Assembly: GCA_040219575.1 (NCBI GenBank)
Contig: JAVJSD010000080.1
Coordinates: 120,914 to 184,913, forward strand
Origin: JAVJSD01 sp040219575
GTDB lineage: Bacteria > Planctomycetota > Planctomycetia > Pirellulales > Pirellulaceae
Direction: 5' to 3'
DNA: 64,000 nt
Shown one piece after another: positions 24,943 through 33,548 of the stretch. Position 1 is the stretch's first letter; each line of letters opens with the position of its first letter. The translations under genes were made by a program, and so were the position numbers. The notes under the pieces were generated by a model that searched no databases, had not been told where the DNA came from, and saw only the letters and a program-made list of their open reading frames with translations.

Positions 24943-26733
24943 ATGAGCGACACCGCCACGACGCCCGACTACCTGCCCGCCCGGATGGTCAACGAGTTCG
25001 TCTACTGCCCGCGGCTGTTCTATTACGAGTGGGTGGAGGGCGTGTTCGTCGACAATACCGAAACGGTCGAGGGCTCGATCCGCCACCAGAAGCTCGACCG
25101 CAAGGAAGACGCCCTGCCGCGGGCCGACGCCGCGGGCGAGCGGATTCATAGCCGGTCGGTCTCGCTGTCGAGCGACGAGCATCGACTGATCGCCAAGCTC
25201 GATCTGATTGAAGGCGAAGGGGATCTGGTGACGCCCGTCGATTACAAACGCGGCCGGCCGAGGAAGCTGGACGACGGCTCGCTCGGCTGCTGGGACACCG
25301 ACCGCGTGCAACTCGCCGTGCAGGCCTTGGTGCTGCGGGCCAACGGCTATCGCTGCGAAGAGGGCGTGATCTACTACAACAGCACGAAGCAGCGCGTGCG
25401 GGTCGCCATCGACGAGCAACTCATCGCCGAGACGCTGGAGACGATTCGCCACGCTCGGGAGACGGCCGAGTCGGACCGCATTCCGCCGCCCTTGGTCGAC
25501 AGCCCGAAGTGCCCGCGTTGTTCGCTCGTCGGCGTCTGCTTGCCCGATGAGACGTTGGCCTGCGAACACGCCGGCAATGGACAGCGGCAGGAGCAGTTGA
25601 CATTGTTCGAGATCGACCGCCCACCGCTGGCGGGTTCCACGCAGCGCAATGGTTCGGACGACGTCCGCCGGCTGGTTCCGGCCCGCGACGACCTGCGGCC
25701 GCTGTATGTGAATACGCAGGGGCTGCGCGTCGGCAAGTCGGGCGGCGTGCTGAAGATGAAGAAAGACGAGAAGGTGGTGCAGGAGATTCGCATCAACGAC
25801 ATTTGCCAGCTCAACGTGATGGGCAACGTGCAGCTTTCGACGCAGGCGATTCAGTCGCTGTGCGAACAGGAGATCCCGATTGCGTACTTTTCGCAGGGAG
25901 GCTGGTTCTACGGCGTGACGCACGGGCTGGGCGTGAAGAACATCTATCTGCGGCGCGAGCAGTTTCGCTGGGCCGATTCGCCTTCGTTCTGTTTGCGTCT
26001 GGCGCGGGCGCTGGTGGTGGGGAAGATCCGCAATCAGCGGACGATGTTGATGCGCAATCACGTCGAGCCGCCGGCCGGCGCGCTGGCGATGCTGAAGTGC
26101 ATGCAGCAGGACGCCGAGACGGCCAGTTCGCTGGAATCGCTGTTGGGCATTGAAGGGAATGCGGCCAGGTCGTACTTCGAGAATTTTGCCGGGATGATCA
26201 AAGTGGGCGACGAGGACGAATCAAGCAACGGCGACGTTGCTGGCGACCGTGCGTCGCCTTTCAGTTTCGACTTTGCCGGCCGCAACCGCCGACCGCCGCG
26301 CGATGCGGTGAACGCTTTGCTCTCGCTGGCGTATAGTGTTTTGGCGAAAGACCTGACGATCGTCTGCCACGCTGTAGGCTTCGATCCGTACCTGGGATTC
26401 TTCCACCAGCCGCGATATGGCCGGGCTTCGCTGGCGCTCGATTTGATGGAGCCGTTTCGGCCGCTGATCGCCGACTCGGCCGTGCTCTCGGCCATCAACA
26501 CGAAGATGATCACGGAAAGCGACTTCGTTCAGACGGGTTCGGCGGTGGCGCTGAAGCCCGAGGGGCGAAAGGCGTTTTTCCGGGCCTACGAGCAGCGCAT
26601 GGACACGCTGGCCACGCACCCGCTCTTCGGCTATCGTGTGAACTACCGACGTTTGCTGGAGATTCAAACGCGATTGCTCGCGCGCGTGTTGACAGGCGAA
26701 CTGAGCAAGTACAGCGTCTTTACAACGCGTTGA
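24943..26733 (+). CDS. cas4-cas1: Cas4-Cas1 fusion (spacer acquisition)
   Basis: The 596-residue fusion has Cas4 at about 10-200, with VYCPRLFYYEW, the nuclease DLIEGEG...VDYKRG region and the CPRC...C cluster of the iron-sulfur site near 187-196. Cas1 follows from about 245: LYVNTQGLRVGKSGG, the ARSYFENFAGM glutamate, GFFHQPRYGRASLALDLMEPFRP with the active-site His and acidic residue. This fusion is a hallmark of I-G/I-U loci and was linked to TTN PAM selection. The ATG at 24919 is a possible alternative start. Confidence 0.93.
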   Translation: MSDTATTPDYLPARMVNEFVYCPRLFYYEWVEGVFVDNTETVEGSIRHQKLDRKEDALPRADAAGERIHSRSVSLSSDEHRLIAKLDLIEGEGDLVTPVDYKRGRPRKLDDGSLGCWDTDRVQLAVQALVLRANGYRCEEGVIYYNSTKQRVRVAIDEQLIAETLETIRHARETAESDRIPPPLVDSPKCPRCSLVGVCLPDETLACEHAGNGQRQEQLTLFEIDRPPLAGSTQRNGSDDVRRLVPARDDLRPLYVNTQGLRVGKSGGVLKMKKDEKVVQEIRINDICQLNVMGNVQLSTQAIQSLCEQEIPIAYFSQGGWFYGVTHGLGVKNIYLRREQFRWADSPSFCLRLARALVVGKIRNQRTMLMRNHVEPPAGALAMLKCMQQDAETASSLESLLGIEGNAARSYFENFAGMIKVGDEDESSNGDVAGDRASPFSFDFAGRNRRPPRDAVNALLSLAYSVLAKDLTIVCHAVGFDPYLGFFHQPRYGRASLALDLMEPFRPLIADSAVLSAINTKMITESDFVQTGSAVALKPEGRKAFFRAYEQRMDTLATHPLFGYRVNYRRLLEIQTRLLARVLTGELSKYSVFTTR

Positions 26734-26987
26734 GCGATCGCGTGTGCGACGGTGGTGAATCGTTCGGCGACTGCTGTTCGGCTGTTGGGGTTTTTTTTCG
26801 CTTTGAGCACTGCGAGCGGCGAGGTGCGTCGCCGACGCCGGGACCCGCTCGCAAGGCCATAAAGATCGGAGGTGGCACGATTTACAGGTTGCACGACGCG
26901 CTATCGGCATTCGCGATGCGGTTCCAGGCCGCCGTCGCTCGCGAACCGCTCTCCGGCGCGTTACAACGCTTGGAGTTAGACGAGCCG
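26734..26987 (+). promoter_or_regulatory. Probable CRISPR leader
   Basis: The 254 bp between cas4-cas1 and the first repeat contain an eight-T run (about 26790) and no credible gene. Repeats end with the usual crRNA handle ATTGAAGC on the plus strand, so transcription should enter from this side. No sharp promoter was identified. Confidence 0.55.
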
Positions 26988-27238
26988 GCTTCCGCGGTTG
27001 AACAACCGCGGCCCCATTGAAGCGCCGCTCAGGAGGGCGGCATCCAGAGAGGCGGTCTCTCCTTCCGCGGTTGAACAACCGCGGCCCCATTGAAGCACGT
27101 CATGCGAGGCGACCCGGCACTGTCTGGAAGCCCTTCCGCGGTTGAACAACCGCGGCCCCATTGAAGCGCAATCGTTCCGTTGGCGACGACCACCGGGCCT
27201 TCCCTTCCGCGGTTGAACAACCGCGGCCCCATTGAAGC
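26988..27238 (+). CRISPR. Type I-G CRISPR array, 4 repeats and 3 spacers
   Basis: Repeats of 36 nt lie at 26988-27023, 27061-27096, 27132-27167 and 27203-27238. All contain TTCCGCGGTTGAACAACCGC and end ATTGAAGC; the first differs only at base 1 (G for C). CCGCGGTTG/CAACCGCGG forms the hairpin expected for Cas6-type processing. Spacers are 37, 35 and 35 nt. The array is short for such a complete cas operon. Confidence 0.97.
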
Positions 27239-27562
27239 TGGATGGCCGCAATCGATTGGTGGAGCGCTGCTATACGCCGGCACCGCTGCCCCGCCCGTCG
27301 GGAGCCGGGAAGCGAAGACATGTGTGGAGTCGCTCCGCGACCGATCATTTGCTTCTCAGCATTCCCTCCGCGTCTGGCCCCACCCTGTCGAGAGGCCGCT
27401 TTTGCGGTAAACCCATGGAAAACCCGGATGCGCCAAGAAGACTGATCGGCATAAGTCACGTTGCCACATGCACTTGCGCAAGTTCCCTCCAAAATAGATT
27501 TCGGCGTAGTCGTGTCCACGACCATGCCAAATTCAATCATTCACGGATGTTTTATTCGGGAA
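27239..27562. other. Gene-free interval after the array
   Basis: No further repeat, credible gene or strong hairpin is seen between the last repeat and the convergent cupin gene. Confidence 0.4.
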
Positions 27563-28348
27563 TCAATACCTCGACATGGCTGCATCGTGGTCGATTTTCG
27601 GCGCTCGGAGCAGTCCGCGACCAAGTGGCTCTGCCGCCAATACGTCGATGTGTATGCGGCCGTTCGTCCGGCGCTCCGCGTCGAGATGGATTAGCTTTGT
27701 CGTGAACAGGAAGCAGTCGTCGCTCTTGGCCGAGAGCCAGTGCACGTTGTTGTGATAGTCGGAAATGCTCGACCAGGTCCCTGGCGTTGATCGCTCGTTG
27801 GTGGTCGGTCGGACGACGAGACTTTCCGCCTCATCGCAAAGCTTGTCAAACTGTCGTACGTGAAATTCGCCCGAGATATTGAGAAACGCCGACACCATGT
27901 TGCCGTGACCATGGGGCGGAATGCTGCGACCCTTACGGACGTGAGCGATCTTCGAGATCAACCGCCGTCCGGGTTCAGGCCCGCTTGTACCGGGAGTGTT
28001 GTCGTCATCCGGTGAGCCGACAAACAGCGTATCGAAGATCTCTCCCCGGCTTCCCAAATCTCGCGAACTCATTTCACGACTGACCTTCTCGAAATCGATG
28101 AACTGCAACAGGTCTTCCAGCGAAACTCGGCCGTACAACTCGTCCATGCCGGCCTGCCATTGGCGCTGCGAGATTCCGTCATCGCACAGTTGCCTTCCTA
28201 AGGCGCACAAGTCGGTGAGCCATGGCTCGAGCCGTTCTCGGCCCTCGTCGCTGGCCACGCCGGCGTTGAGCAGGAGGTGCGTAAAGCCGGCCACCAGCAG
28301 AGAGCGCGTGGCACCGGTTACAAATTGCCGTCTGGATTGCTTGTTCAT
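27563..28348 (-). CDS. Tat-exported cupin-fold protein
   Basis: The 261-residue protein starts MNKQSRRQFVTGATRSLLVA, a twin-arginine signal with hydrophobic core. The mature part contains RSIPPHGHGNMVSAFLNISGEF, a cupin-type metal motif with two His, and a later SAKSDDCFLFTTKLIHLDAE strand, resembling cysteamine/cysteine dioxygenase-like cupins. Substrate unknown. The ATG at 28348 has GGAG upstream. The gene follows a small membrane gene under an ECF-type promoter, so both may be induced together. Confidence 0.65.
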   Translation of the reverse strand: MNKQSRRQFVTGATRSLLVAGFTHLLLNAGVASDEGRERLEPWLTDLCALGRQLCDDGISQRQWQAGMDELYGRVSLEDLLQFIDFEKVSREMSSRDLGSRGEIFDTLFVGSPDDDNTPGTSGPEPGRRLISKIAHVRKGRSIPPHGHGNMVSAFLNISGEFHVRQFDKLCDEAESLVVRPTTNERSTPGTWSSISDYHNNVHWLSAKSDDCFLFTTKLIHLDAERRTNGRIHIDVLAAEPLGRGLLRAPKIDHDAAMSRY

Positions 28349-28427
28349 TAGATGGACTCCAAGATCGTTTATGGACAGGGGGCACTCAATCGCGTTGTGA
28401 ACTGCACTGATTGCGGAACCACTCTGG

Positions 28428-28712
28428 CTACGCGACTTTCGCATCCGCCTTGCAGGCAACGGAGGCGAAAGTTGCGGAATCTCGCTCCGGTTGCCGGAAA
28501 AACGCTTCCGCATCAGCGTCGCCGGTGCTATTTGCGGCGGAGAATTCGTGCAGGAAGCGAACCAGATGCATCAGCAGGATGACCGGCGCGAGGGGCACGA
28601 GTGCAATCGTCCCGGCGGCAATCAACACCAGCCGTCGCAGAACGGTGAGCATCAAGCGCCCGACGTGGACAATTCGGCAACTGGCGGTAGGACGAGTGTC
28701 TGTTTTGAACAT
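28428..28712 (-). CDS. Small membrane protein downstream of an ECF-type promoter
   Basis: The 94-residue protein has a basic N-terminus, two adjacent hydrophobic helices (LMLTVLRRLVLIAAGTIALV and the following PLAPVILLMHLVRFLHEF) and a polar Glu/Asp/Ala tail. The ATG at 28712 has GAGGAGAC directly upstream. A conserved promoter motif lies 38 bp upstream at 28750-28788. The function is unknown; its regulator is probably the ECF sigma at 45253. Confidence 0.6.
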   Translation of the reverse strand: MFKTDTRPTASCRIVHVGRLMLTVLRRLVLIAAGTIALVPLAPVILLMHLVRFLHEFSAANSTGDADAEAFFRQPERDSATFASVACKADAKVA

Positions 28713-28749
28713 CGGATGTCTCCTCACGGCAGAAGGATGAATCAGCGTC

Positions 28750-28788
28750 TTCATCCTGTCTACGCGCCCGGATCGACTTCCTTACACA
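28750..28788 (-). promoter_or_regulatory. ECF-type promoter motif (copy C)
   Basis: On the minus strand: GTGTAAGG, 14 bases, then GCGTAGACAGGATGAAG, the same spacing and elements as copies at 42206-42244, 45043-45081 and 54646-54684. It lies about 40 bp before the 94-aa membrane gene. Confidence 0.7.
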
Positions 28789-28867
28789 AGAATTCCGACG
28801 CATCGCACGGCGTGACTTCCCGAGCGAAACGCGTCCAGCCAGAGGCGGCGGAAGATTGAAATCGCGG

Positions 28868-31800
28868 CTAACGCCAGTCGCCGGAGAGGACGAAGGCGGC
28901 CCAGTAGTAGGGCGGCAGGCGCCGGCGGTCGGCGTTTTCGTCTTCGAGTAGTTTCAGCCCGCGGGGGCCGCGTTCACGGAGCATCCAGAGCTGGGCTTCG
29001 CGGAGCGCTTCGAGCTTGCCCATGTCGCGCTCCCACATGTTGCGGTAGAAACGCTCCATCAGGTCGCGAGTGGCGACATCATCGACTTTCCACAGACTGG
29101 CCACCACCGTCCGCGCACCGGCCATTTGAAAGCTGCGCTGGAGCCCGAGCAGACCCTCTCCACCGGCGGCCTTGCCCAGGCCGGTTTCGCAGGCCGAGAG
29201 CACCGCCAGATCGACGTCCCGCAGGTCGAGCGACTGTACCTCCTCGGCGGTGAGAATGCCGTCGTCGCGATCCGGATCGGGATCGTTCGCGCCGGCGAGC
29301 GCCAAGCCGGAGAGCAACCCCGGATTATAGCCCGAGATGGTTTGTCGACGAATCAGATCACTCGGCAGAGGCCGGCTGGTAACGCTCCGCTCCAGCGCTG
29401 AGCGAAATCGCTCCGCAGCGAAGAATCCGTGGGTGGCCAGGTGCAGGTACAGATGCCGCGGTGCCTCGCTTCTCAACCGTTCTTCACTCGCGGCGCTGCC
29501 TTCGAGCGAGACAATTCCCTCGATGCCGAAGTTATCGCGATACATCTTCTCGATGCCGGCCAACTCACCTCGCGTGCCCTCCAGCGGCGCGAACTTCACC
29601 TGGTCGTCGCGGGGCGCCCGCCGTCCCGGAAACGTCTTCTTGCGAGGCGTGTTCGCTGCCAGGACGTTCGAGTGATTGTCGTAGTTGACGCCGCCCAGCA
29701 GCAACAGGTTTCCGGTGACCTCCTTGGCACGTTCGTCGGCCAACAATTCCGGCAGAACCTGCGGGGTGTTGACCACCGCCAGTCTCCGTTCCTCGATCAG
29801 ATACGTCCCTGATTCCCTGCCGGGCAAAGCGGCCAGCGGCAACTTCCCCAACGCCCCGTCGGGAGAGACCAGCACGAGTTCTGTGCCTTTCAGCAGCGGC
29901 TCGAGCGGCTCCCAGATCATCTTTCTCAGCCGGATTGCGGCCTCTTGTGATTCATCGCCTCCCCCCAGCCCGTCTCGCCACGCATCGACCATCTCGTTCA
30001 GTTCGTCCGTGGCGGCGAGATCCAGCAGCTTCACGTCGTTGGCCGGTCGTACGATGAACGCCAGCAGCCGTCCCTTACCGATCTCCACGAAATCTATTAA
30101 CGCAGAACGATCCTGTAGCGCCGCTTGAACATCCTCAAGCGTGCCCCGCCTTCTGGCCGCGCGGTAAGCCGCGCTGCGCTGGGTCATTTCTGCTTCCAGT
30201 CGCTCCTTCTGCTTCGTCAACTCCTCGATCTGTTGCTGCCAGGTGGCCCGCTGCCCGGGCTCGGGAGACCGAAAGGCGAGCGTTGCTAGTCGGGACGCGA
30301 CGCTCTGAAACTCGTCGAAAAGCGGTTTGAGTTCCGGCTCCGCGGCCGCCACTCGCACCGTCTTCTGCCGAGCAAACACCATCCCCTTCCAGGCCAGCCA
30401 GTGCCGATAGGCCGCCAACTCAAACATTTCGGCCTCGACCGCGAGAGCCAGATAATTGTTGAGCTGGTAGCGCAGCATTTTTGTCATCGCGAGTTGCTGT
30501 CTCTCCGACTGCAAACTCGCCGCGGCTTCCAGATTCTCCAGCGAGATGGCAAGCGCCCGTCTATAGAGCGGCTCGGCCCGCGCGTAGTTTCGCTGAGAAT
30601 GGTGCATCAGGGCCAAGTTCGTTAGGATCCTGGCGCAGTCTGGATGCTCCGGCCTCATCAAGTCTTTGTTGATCTCCAGCGCCTGGTTGTAGAGCGACTC
30701 GGCCTGGTCGTACTTCTCGAGGGCTTCGTACATCGCGGCCAGGTTGTTTAGCTTGATGGCGTACTCGGGATGCATCTCTCCCTGCATTGTCTTTTGGATC
30801 TCAACAGACCTGCGTATGAGCGACTCGGCCCGCACGTAGTCGCCCTGGTGATAATAGAGATCCGCAAGGGTGTTCAGACTGGTTGCGTAAGCGGGGTGCT
30901 TTTCTCCCAGAACTTCTTTCCTGATTGTCAGTGCCTGGCGACAAAGCGGCGCCGCCTGGGCGTAGTCTCCCCGGGACGCGTACAGCACCGCCAGGTCGTT
31001 CAGACTGGTCGCGTAAACGGGATGCCTCTCGCCGAAAACCTTTTTTTCGATATCCATCGCCCGGCGATAGAGCAACTCGGCTTGGGTGTAGTCCCCGCGA
31101 AAGCTGTGCAGCGCGGCCAGTCTGCTCAAACTCGCTGCGAAGTCGGGATGCCTCTCCCCGAGCACTTTTCTGGTGATATCCATCGCCTGGCGGTAGAGCC
31201 GCTCGGCCTGGGCGTCGTCTCCTCGCGATTGAGACAGCGAGGCCAGATTGTTCAGACTGTCGGCGTAGTCAGGATGAAACTCTCCCAGCAATTCCTTTCT
31301 GATTTTCAGCGCCTGTCGTGAGAGCGGCTCGGCCTGCGCGTATTCTCCCTGCACCTGGTGCAACCAACCCAAGTTGTACAGCGCCGTGGCGTAGTCGGGG
31401 TGCTTCTCCCCTTGCAACTTCCTGGTGATCTCCAGCACCTGGCGGCAGAGCGCCTCCGCCTGGGCGTAGTTTCCTTGTGATTCGTATAGATTTGCCAGGT
31501 CATTGAGGCGCAAAGCGTACGTCGGGTGCCCTTCGCCCCGCACAGCGTTTGTAATCTTGAGCGCCTCGAGGTAGAGCGGCTCCGCCTGTGTATATTCCGC
31601 TTTCAATACGTAGAACGACCCCATGTCTTTCAGGCTGGCGGCGTAGTCGGGGTGCATCTCCCCCAGCACCTGCTTCCTGATCTCCAACGCCCGGCGGTAA
31701 AGCGGCTCCGCCTGGGTGTATTTTCCTCGCGCTTGCAGCAACGATGCCAGGTTGCTCAAGCATTTGGCGTAGGTGGGATGCTTCTCCCCTTGCACTGCCT

Positions 31801-33415
31801 GGACGATTTCCACCGCCCGGCGGCACAGCGGCTCGGCCTGCACGTACTTCCCCTGCGCCTGGTACAACGAGGCCAGATTGTTCAAGCTGACAGCGTACTC
31901 GGGTGACTTCTCTCCAAGCAGCTCCCTGCGGAGTTCGAGCGATTGGCGGTGGAGCGGCTCGGCCTGGGCGTAGCTCCCCTGCTGTTGATACAGTGCCGCG
32001 AGGTTGCTTAAAGTGGTCGCGTAGTGAGGGTGCTTCTCGCCCAGTGCTTCCTTGCGGATGTGCAGCGCCTGTCGGAGGAATTGCTCGGCCTGAGCGTACT
32101 TCCCCTGTGCGGAGTACAGATGGCCCAGGTCGTTGAGGCTGGTGGCGTAGTCGGGATGCTTCTCCCCCAGTTCGTTCTTTCTGATTTGCAACATCTGGGT
32201 CGCCAAGGGTACGACTTGATCGAATTTGCCCTCTTGAAATAGTCCGGCGGCGCGCGATTCGATCGCCTCTGCCGCCGTCAACTGTCGACGCCGTCCCGCA
32301 GGAAGCTCCGCAAGTTTCGCTGCGTACTCCACAGCCAGGCGAGCATCCGTCACTCGCCAATCTTTCGAGCCGTACAACTTTTCTTTGATCGAAACAACTT
32401 CGCCGCGCCGTTCGATGGCCGCCTGATAATGCTCCAAGTCGTCCTGGCGATCGGCGATCCAACCCAAACCGCCCGCGACCTTGGGATGCACGTCCCCGTA
32501 CAACTGTCGCTCCAGGAGCAAAGCTTTCTCGGCGGTCGCGACCGCTTCGACGAGTTTGCCGTCGACGTCCAGTCGGACAGCCGACTTCCAATGCACATTC
32601 ACCAGACGCTCGAGGGTTCGAGCGTACGCCGGGTGCTGCTCACCAAAAAGCTTGCGCTGGGTCTCGACGACTTGAGCCAACAGCGATTCGGCCTGGACAA
32701 GGTCTCCGTTGGCGGAATAAAGGGAGCCGAGATCCGCCATCACGCCGAGGGTCTCTTGGTCCTCGGCTCCGAGGGTCCGCCGATGCTCTTCCGCCGCTCG
32801 CTGCATCAGGACCAACGCCTCGGCCGGCTTCTCATCGCCGTATTTCTGCGCAGCTTGCCTGTAGAGCGACCTCGCGTCCGCAAGTCGCCGCATTTCGACC
32901 TGGGTGAGGGCCGCCAGCTTCTCGACGTGCGCCAACGCTGACCGGGCGCCGGCCACGCGAACTGCCTTCGCTTGCGGCAGGGCTTTGAGGATCGCGAGTG
33001 CTTTGCGGCGGTGCGTGAGGGCGGCCTCAAGTTGCTGCAAGGCTTCCTGCCGCTCCGCGATCCAACCATGAATGCCGGCGAGAACGGGATCCTTCTCTCC
33101 GAACAACTGCCGCTGAATTGCAATAATTTGTTCGGCTGCGGCGATCGCGTCTTCGATTCTTCCCTGCTGATCCAGCGCCGAGAACGTACGCAGCAACCGA
33201 TCGCGTTCCGCAATCATTGCCGCACGTTGCGGTGGCGTAAGCTGCGGCTCGGCGTTTTGCTGGGCGTTCGAGATCGCATCGCCGAACAGCGCCTGCAGCA
33301 ACAGCAACAAGCAGGCAATGCACCATCCCGCGACAGGCCTCGGGCGACTGTTCGAGCGTAAGATAGAGTCTGCTCCTGAATCACCGTTCCACACAGCCGC
33401 AACGACCAAGCACAT
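28868..33415 (-). CDS. Secreted giant TPR-CHAT protease, paralogue 1
   Basis: The 1515-residue protein has a signal peptide (hydrophobic WCIACLLLLLQALFG), an N-terminal helical region, then about 14 TPR repeats of 42 residues of the YAQAEPLYRQAL...LGEKHPDYA...LNNLA type (about 385-970). The C-terminus is a CHAT caspase-like domain with catalytic His in LHLATHGFF (about 1326) and Cys in VLSACETGLG (about 1405). CHAT proteases cut proteins when activated through their repeats. The start at 33415 has GGGAG upstream. It is the last of three tandem paralogues on this strand. Confidence 0.85.
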   Translation of the reverse strand: MCLVVAAVWNGDSGADSILRSNSRPRPVAGWCIACLLLLLQALFGDAISNAQQNAEPQLTPPQRAAMIAERDRLLRTFSALDQQGRIEDAIAAAEQIIAIQRQLFGEKDPVLAGIHGWIAERQEALQQLEAALTHRRKALAILKALPQAKAVRVAGARSALAHVEKLAALTQVEMRRLADARSLYRQAAQKYGDEKPAEALVLMQRAAEEHRRTLGAEDQETLGVMADLGSLYSANGDLVQAESLLAQVVETQRKLFGEQHPAYARTLERLVNVHWKSAVRLDVDGKLVEAVATAEKALLLERQLYGDVHPKVAGGLGWIADRQDDLEHYQAAIERRGEVVSIKEKLYGSKDWRVTDARLAVEYAAKLAELPAGRRRQLTAAEAIESRAAGLFQEGKFDQVVPLATQMLQIRKNELGEKHPDYATSLNDLGHLYSAQGKYAQAEQFLRQALHIRKEALGEKHPHYATTLSNLAALYQQQGSYAQAEPLHRQSLELRRELLGEKSPEYAVSLNNLASLYQAQGKYVQAEPLCRRAVEIVQAVQGEKHPTYAKCLSNLASLLQARGKYTQAEPLYRRALEIRKQVLGEMHPDYAASLKDMGSFYVLKAEYTQAEPLYLEALKITNAVRGEGHPTYALRLNDLANLYESQGNYAQAEALCRQVLEITRKLQGEKHPDYATALYNLGWLHQVQGEYAQAEPLSRQALKIRKELLGEFHPDYADSLNNLASLSQSRGDDAQAERLYRQAMDITRKVLGERHPDFAASLSRLAALHSFRGDYTQAELLYRRAMDIEKKVFGERHPVYATSLNDLAVLYASRGDYAQAAPLCRQALTIRKEVLGEKHPAYATSLNTLADLYYHQGDYVRAESLIRRSVEIQKTMQGEMHPEYAIKLNNLAAMYEALEKYDQAESLYNQALEINKDLMRPEHPDCARILTNLALMHHSQRNYARAEPLYRRALAISLENLEAAASLQSERQQLAMTKMLRYQLNNYLALAVEAEMFELAAYRHWLAWKGMVFARQKTVRVAAAEPELKPLFDEFQSVASRLATLAFRSPEPGQRATWQQQIEELTKQKERLEAEMTQRSAAYRAARRRGTLEDVQAALQDRSALIDFVEIGKGRLLAFIVRPANDVKLLDLAATDELNEMVDAWRDGLGGGDESQEAAIRLRKMIWEPLEPLLKGTELVLVSPDGALGKLPLAALPGRESGTYLIEERRLAVVNTPQVLPELLADERAKEVTGNLLLLGGVNYDNHSNVLAANTPRKKTFPGRRAPRDDQVKFAPLEGTRGELAGIEKMYRDNFGIEGIVSLEGSAASEERLRSEAPRHLYLHLATHGFFAAERFRSALERSVTSRPLPSDLIRRQTISGYNPGLLSGLALAGANDPDPDRDDGILTAEEVQSLDLRDVDLAVLSACETGLGKAAGGEGLLGLQRSFQMAGARTVVASLWKVDDVATRDLMERFYRNMWERDMGKLEALREAQLWMLRERGPRGLKLLEDENADRRRLPPYYWAAFVLSGDWR

Positions 33416-33548
33416 CGTGAGGCTCCCGGATTGTTCGACCCGTCGGAAGAGCAGCCCCGCGTGGTAATTATAAATAGGCAGGGACCGGGCGGTCCACCGA
33501 ATCGAGGGATCGAAAACAGGCGGAAATAGAGTGGAATGGAAACCGCGG

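Noticed and set aside
31500..32591. Second minus-strand frame of 363 codons inside TPR-CHAT paralogue 1
   Set aside because: It is an out-of-frame reading of the TPR repeats; the in-frame TPR consensus is unmistakable.
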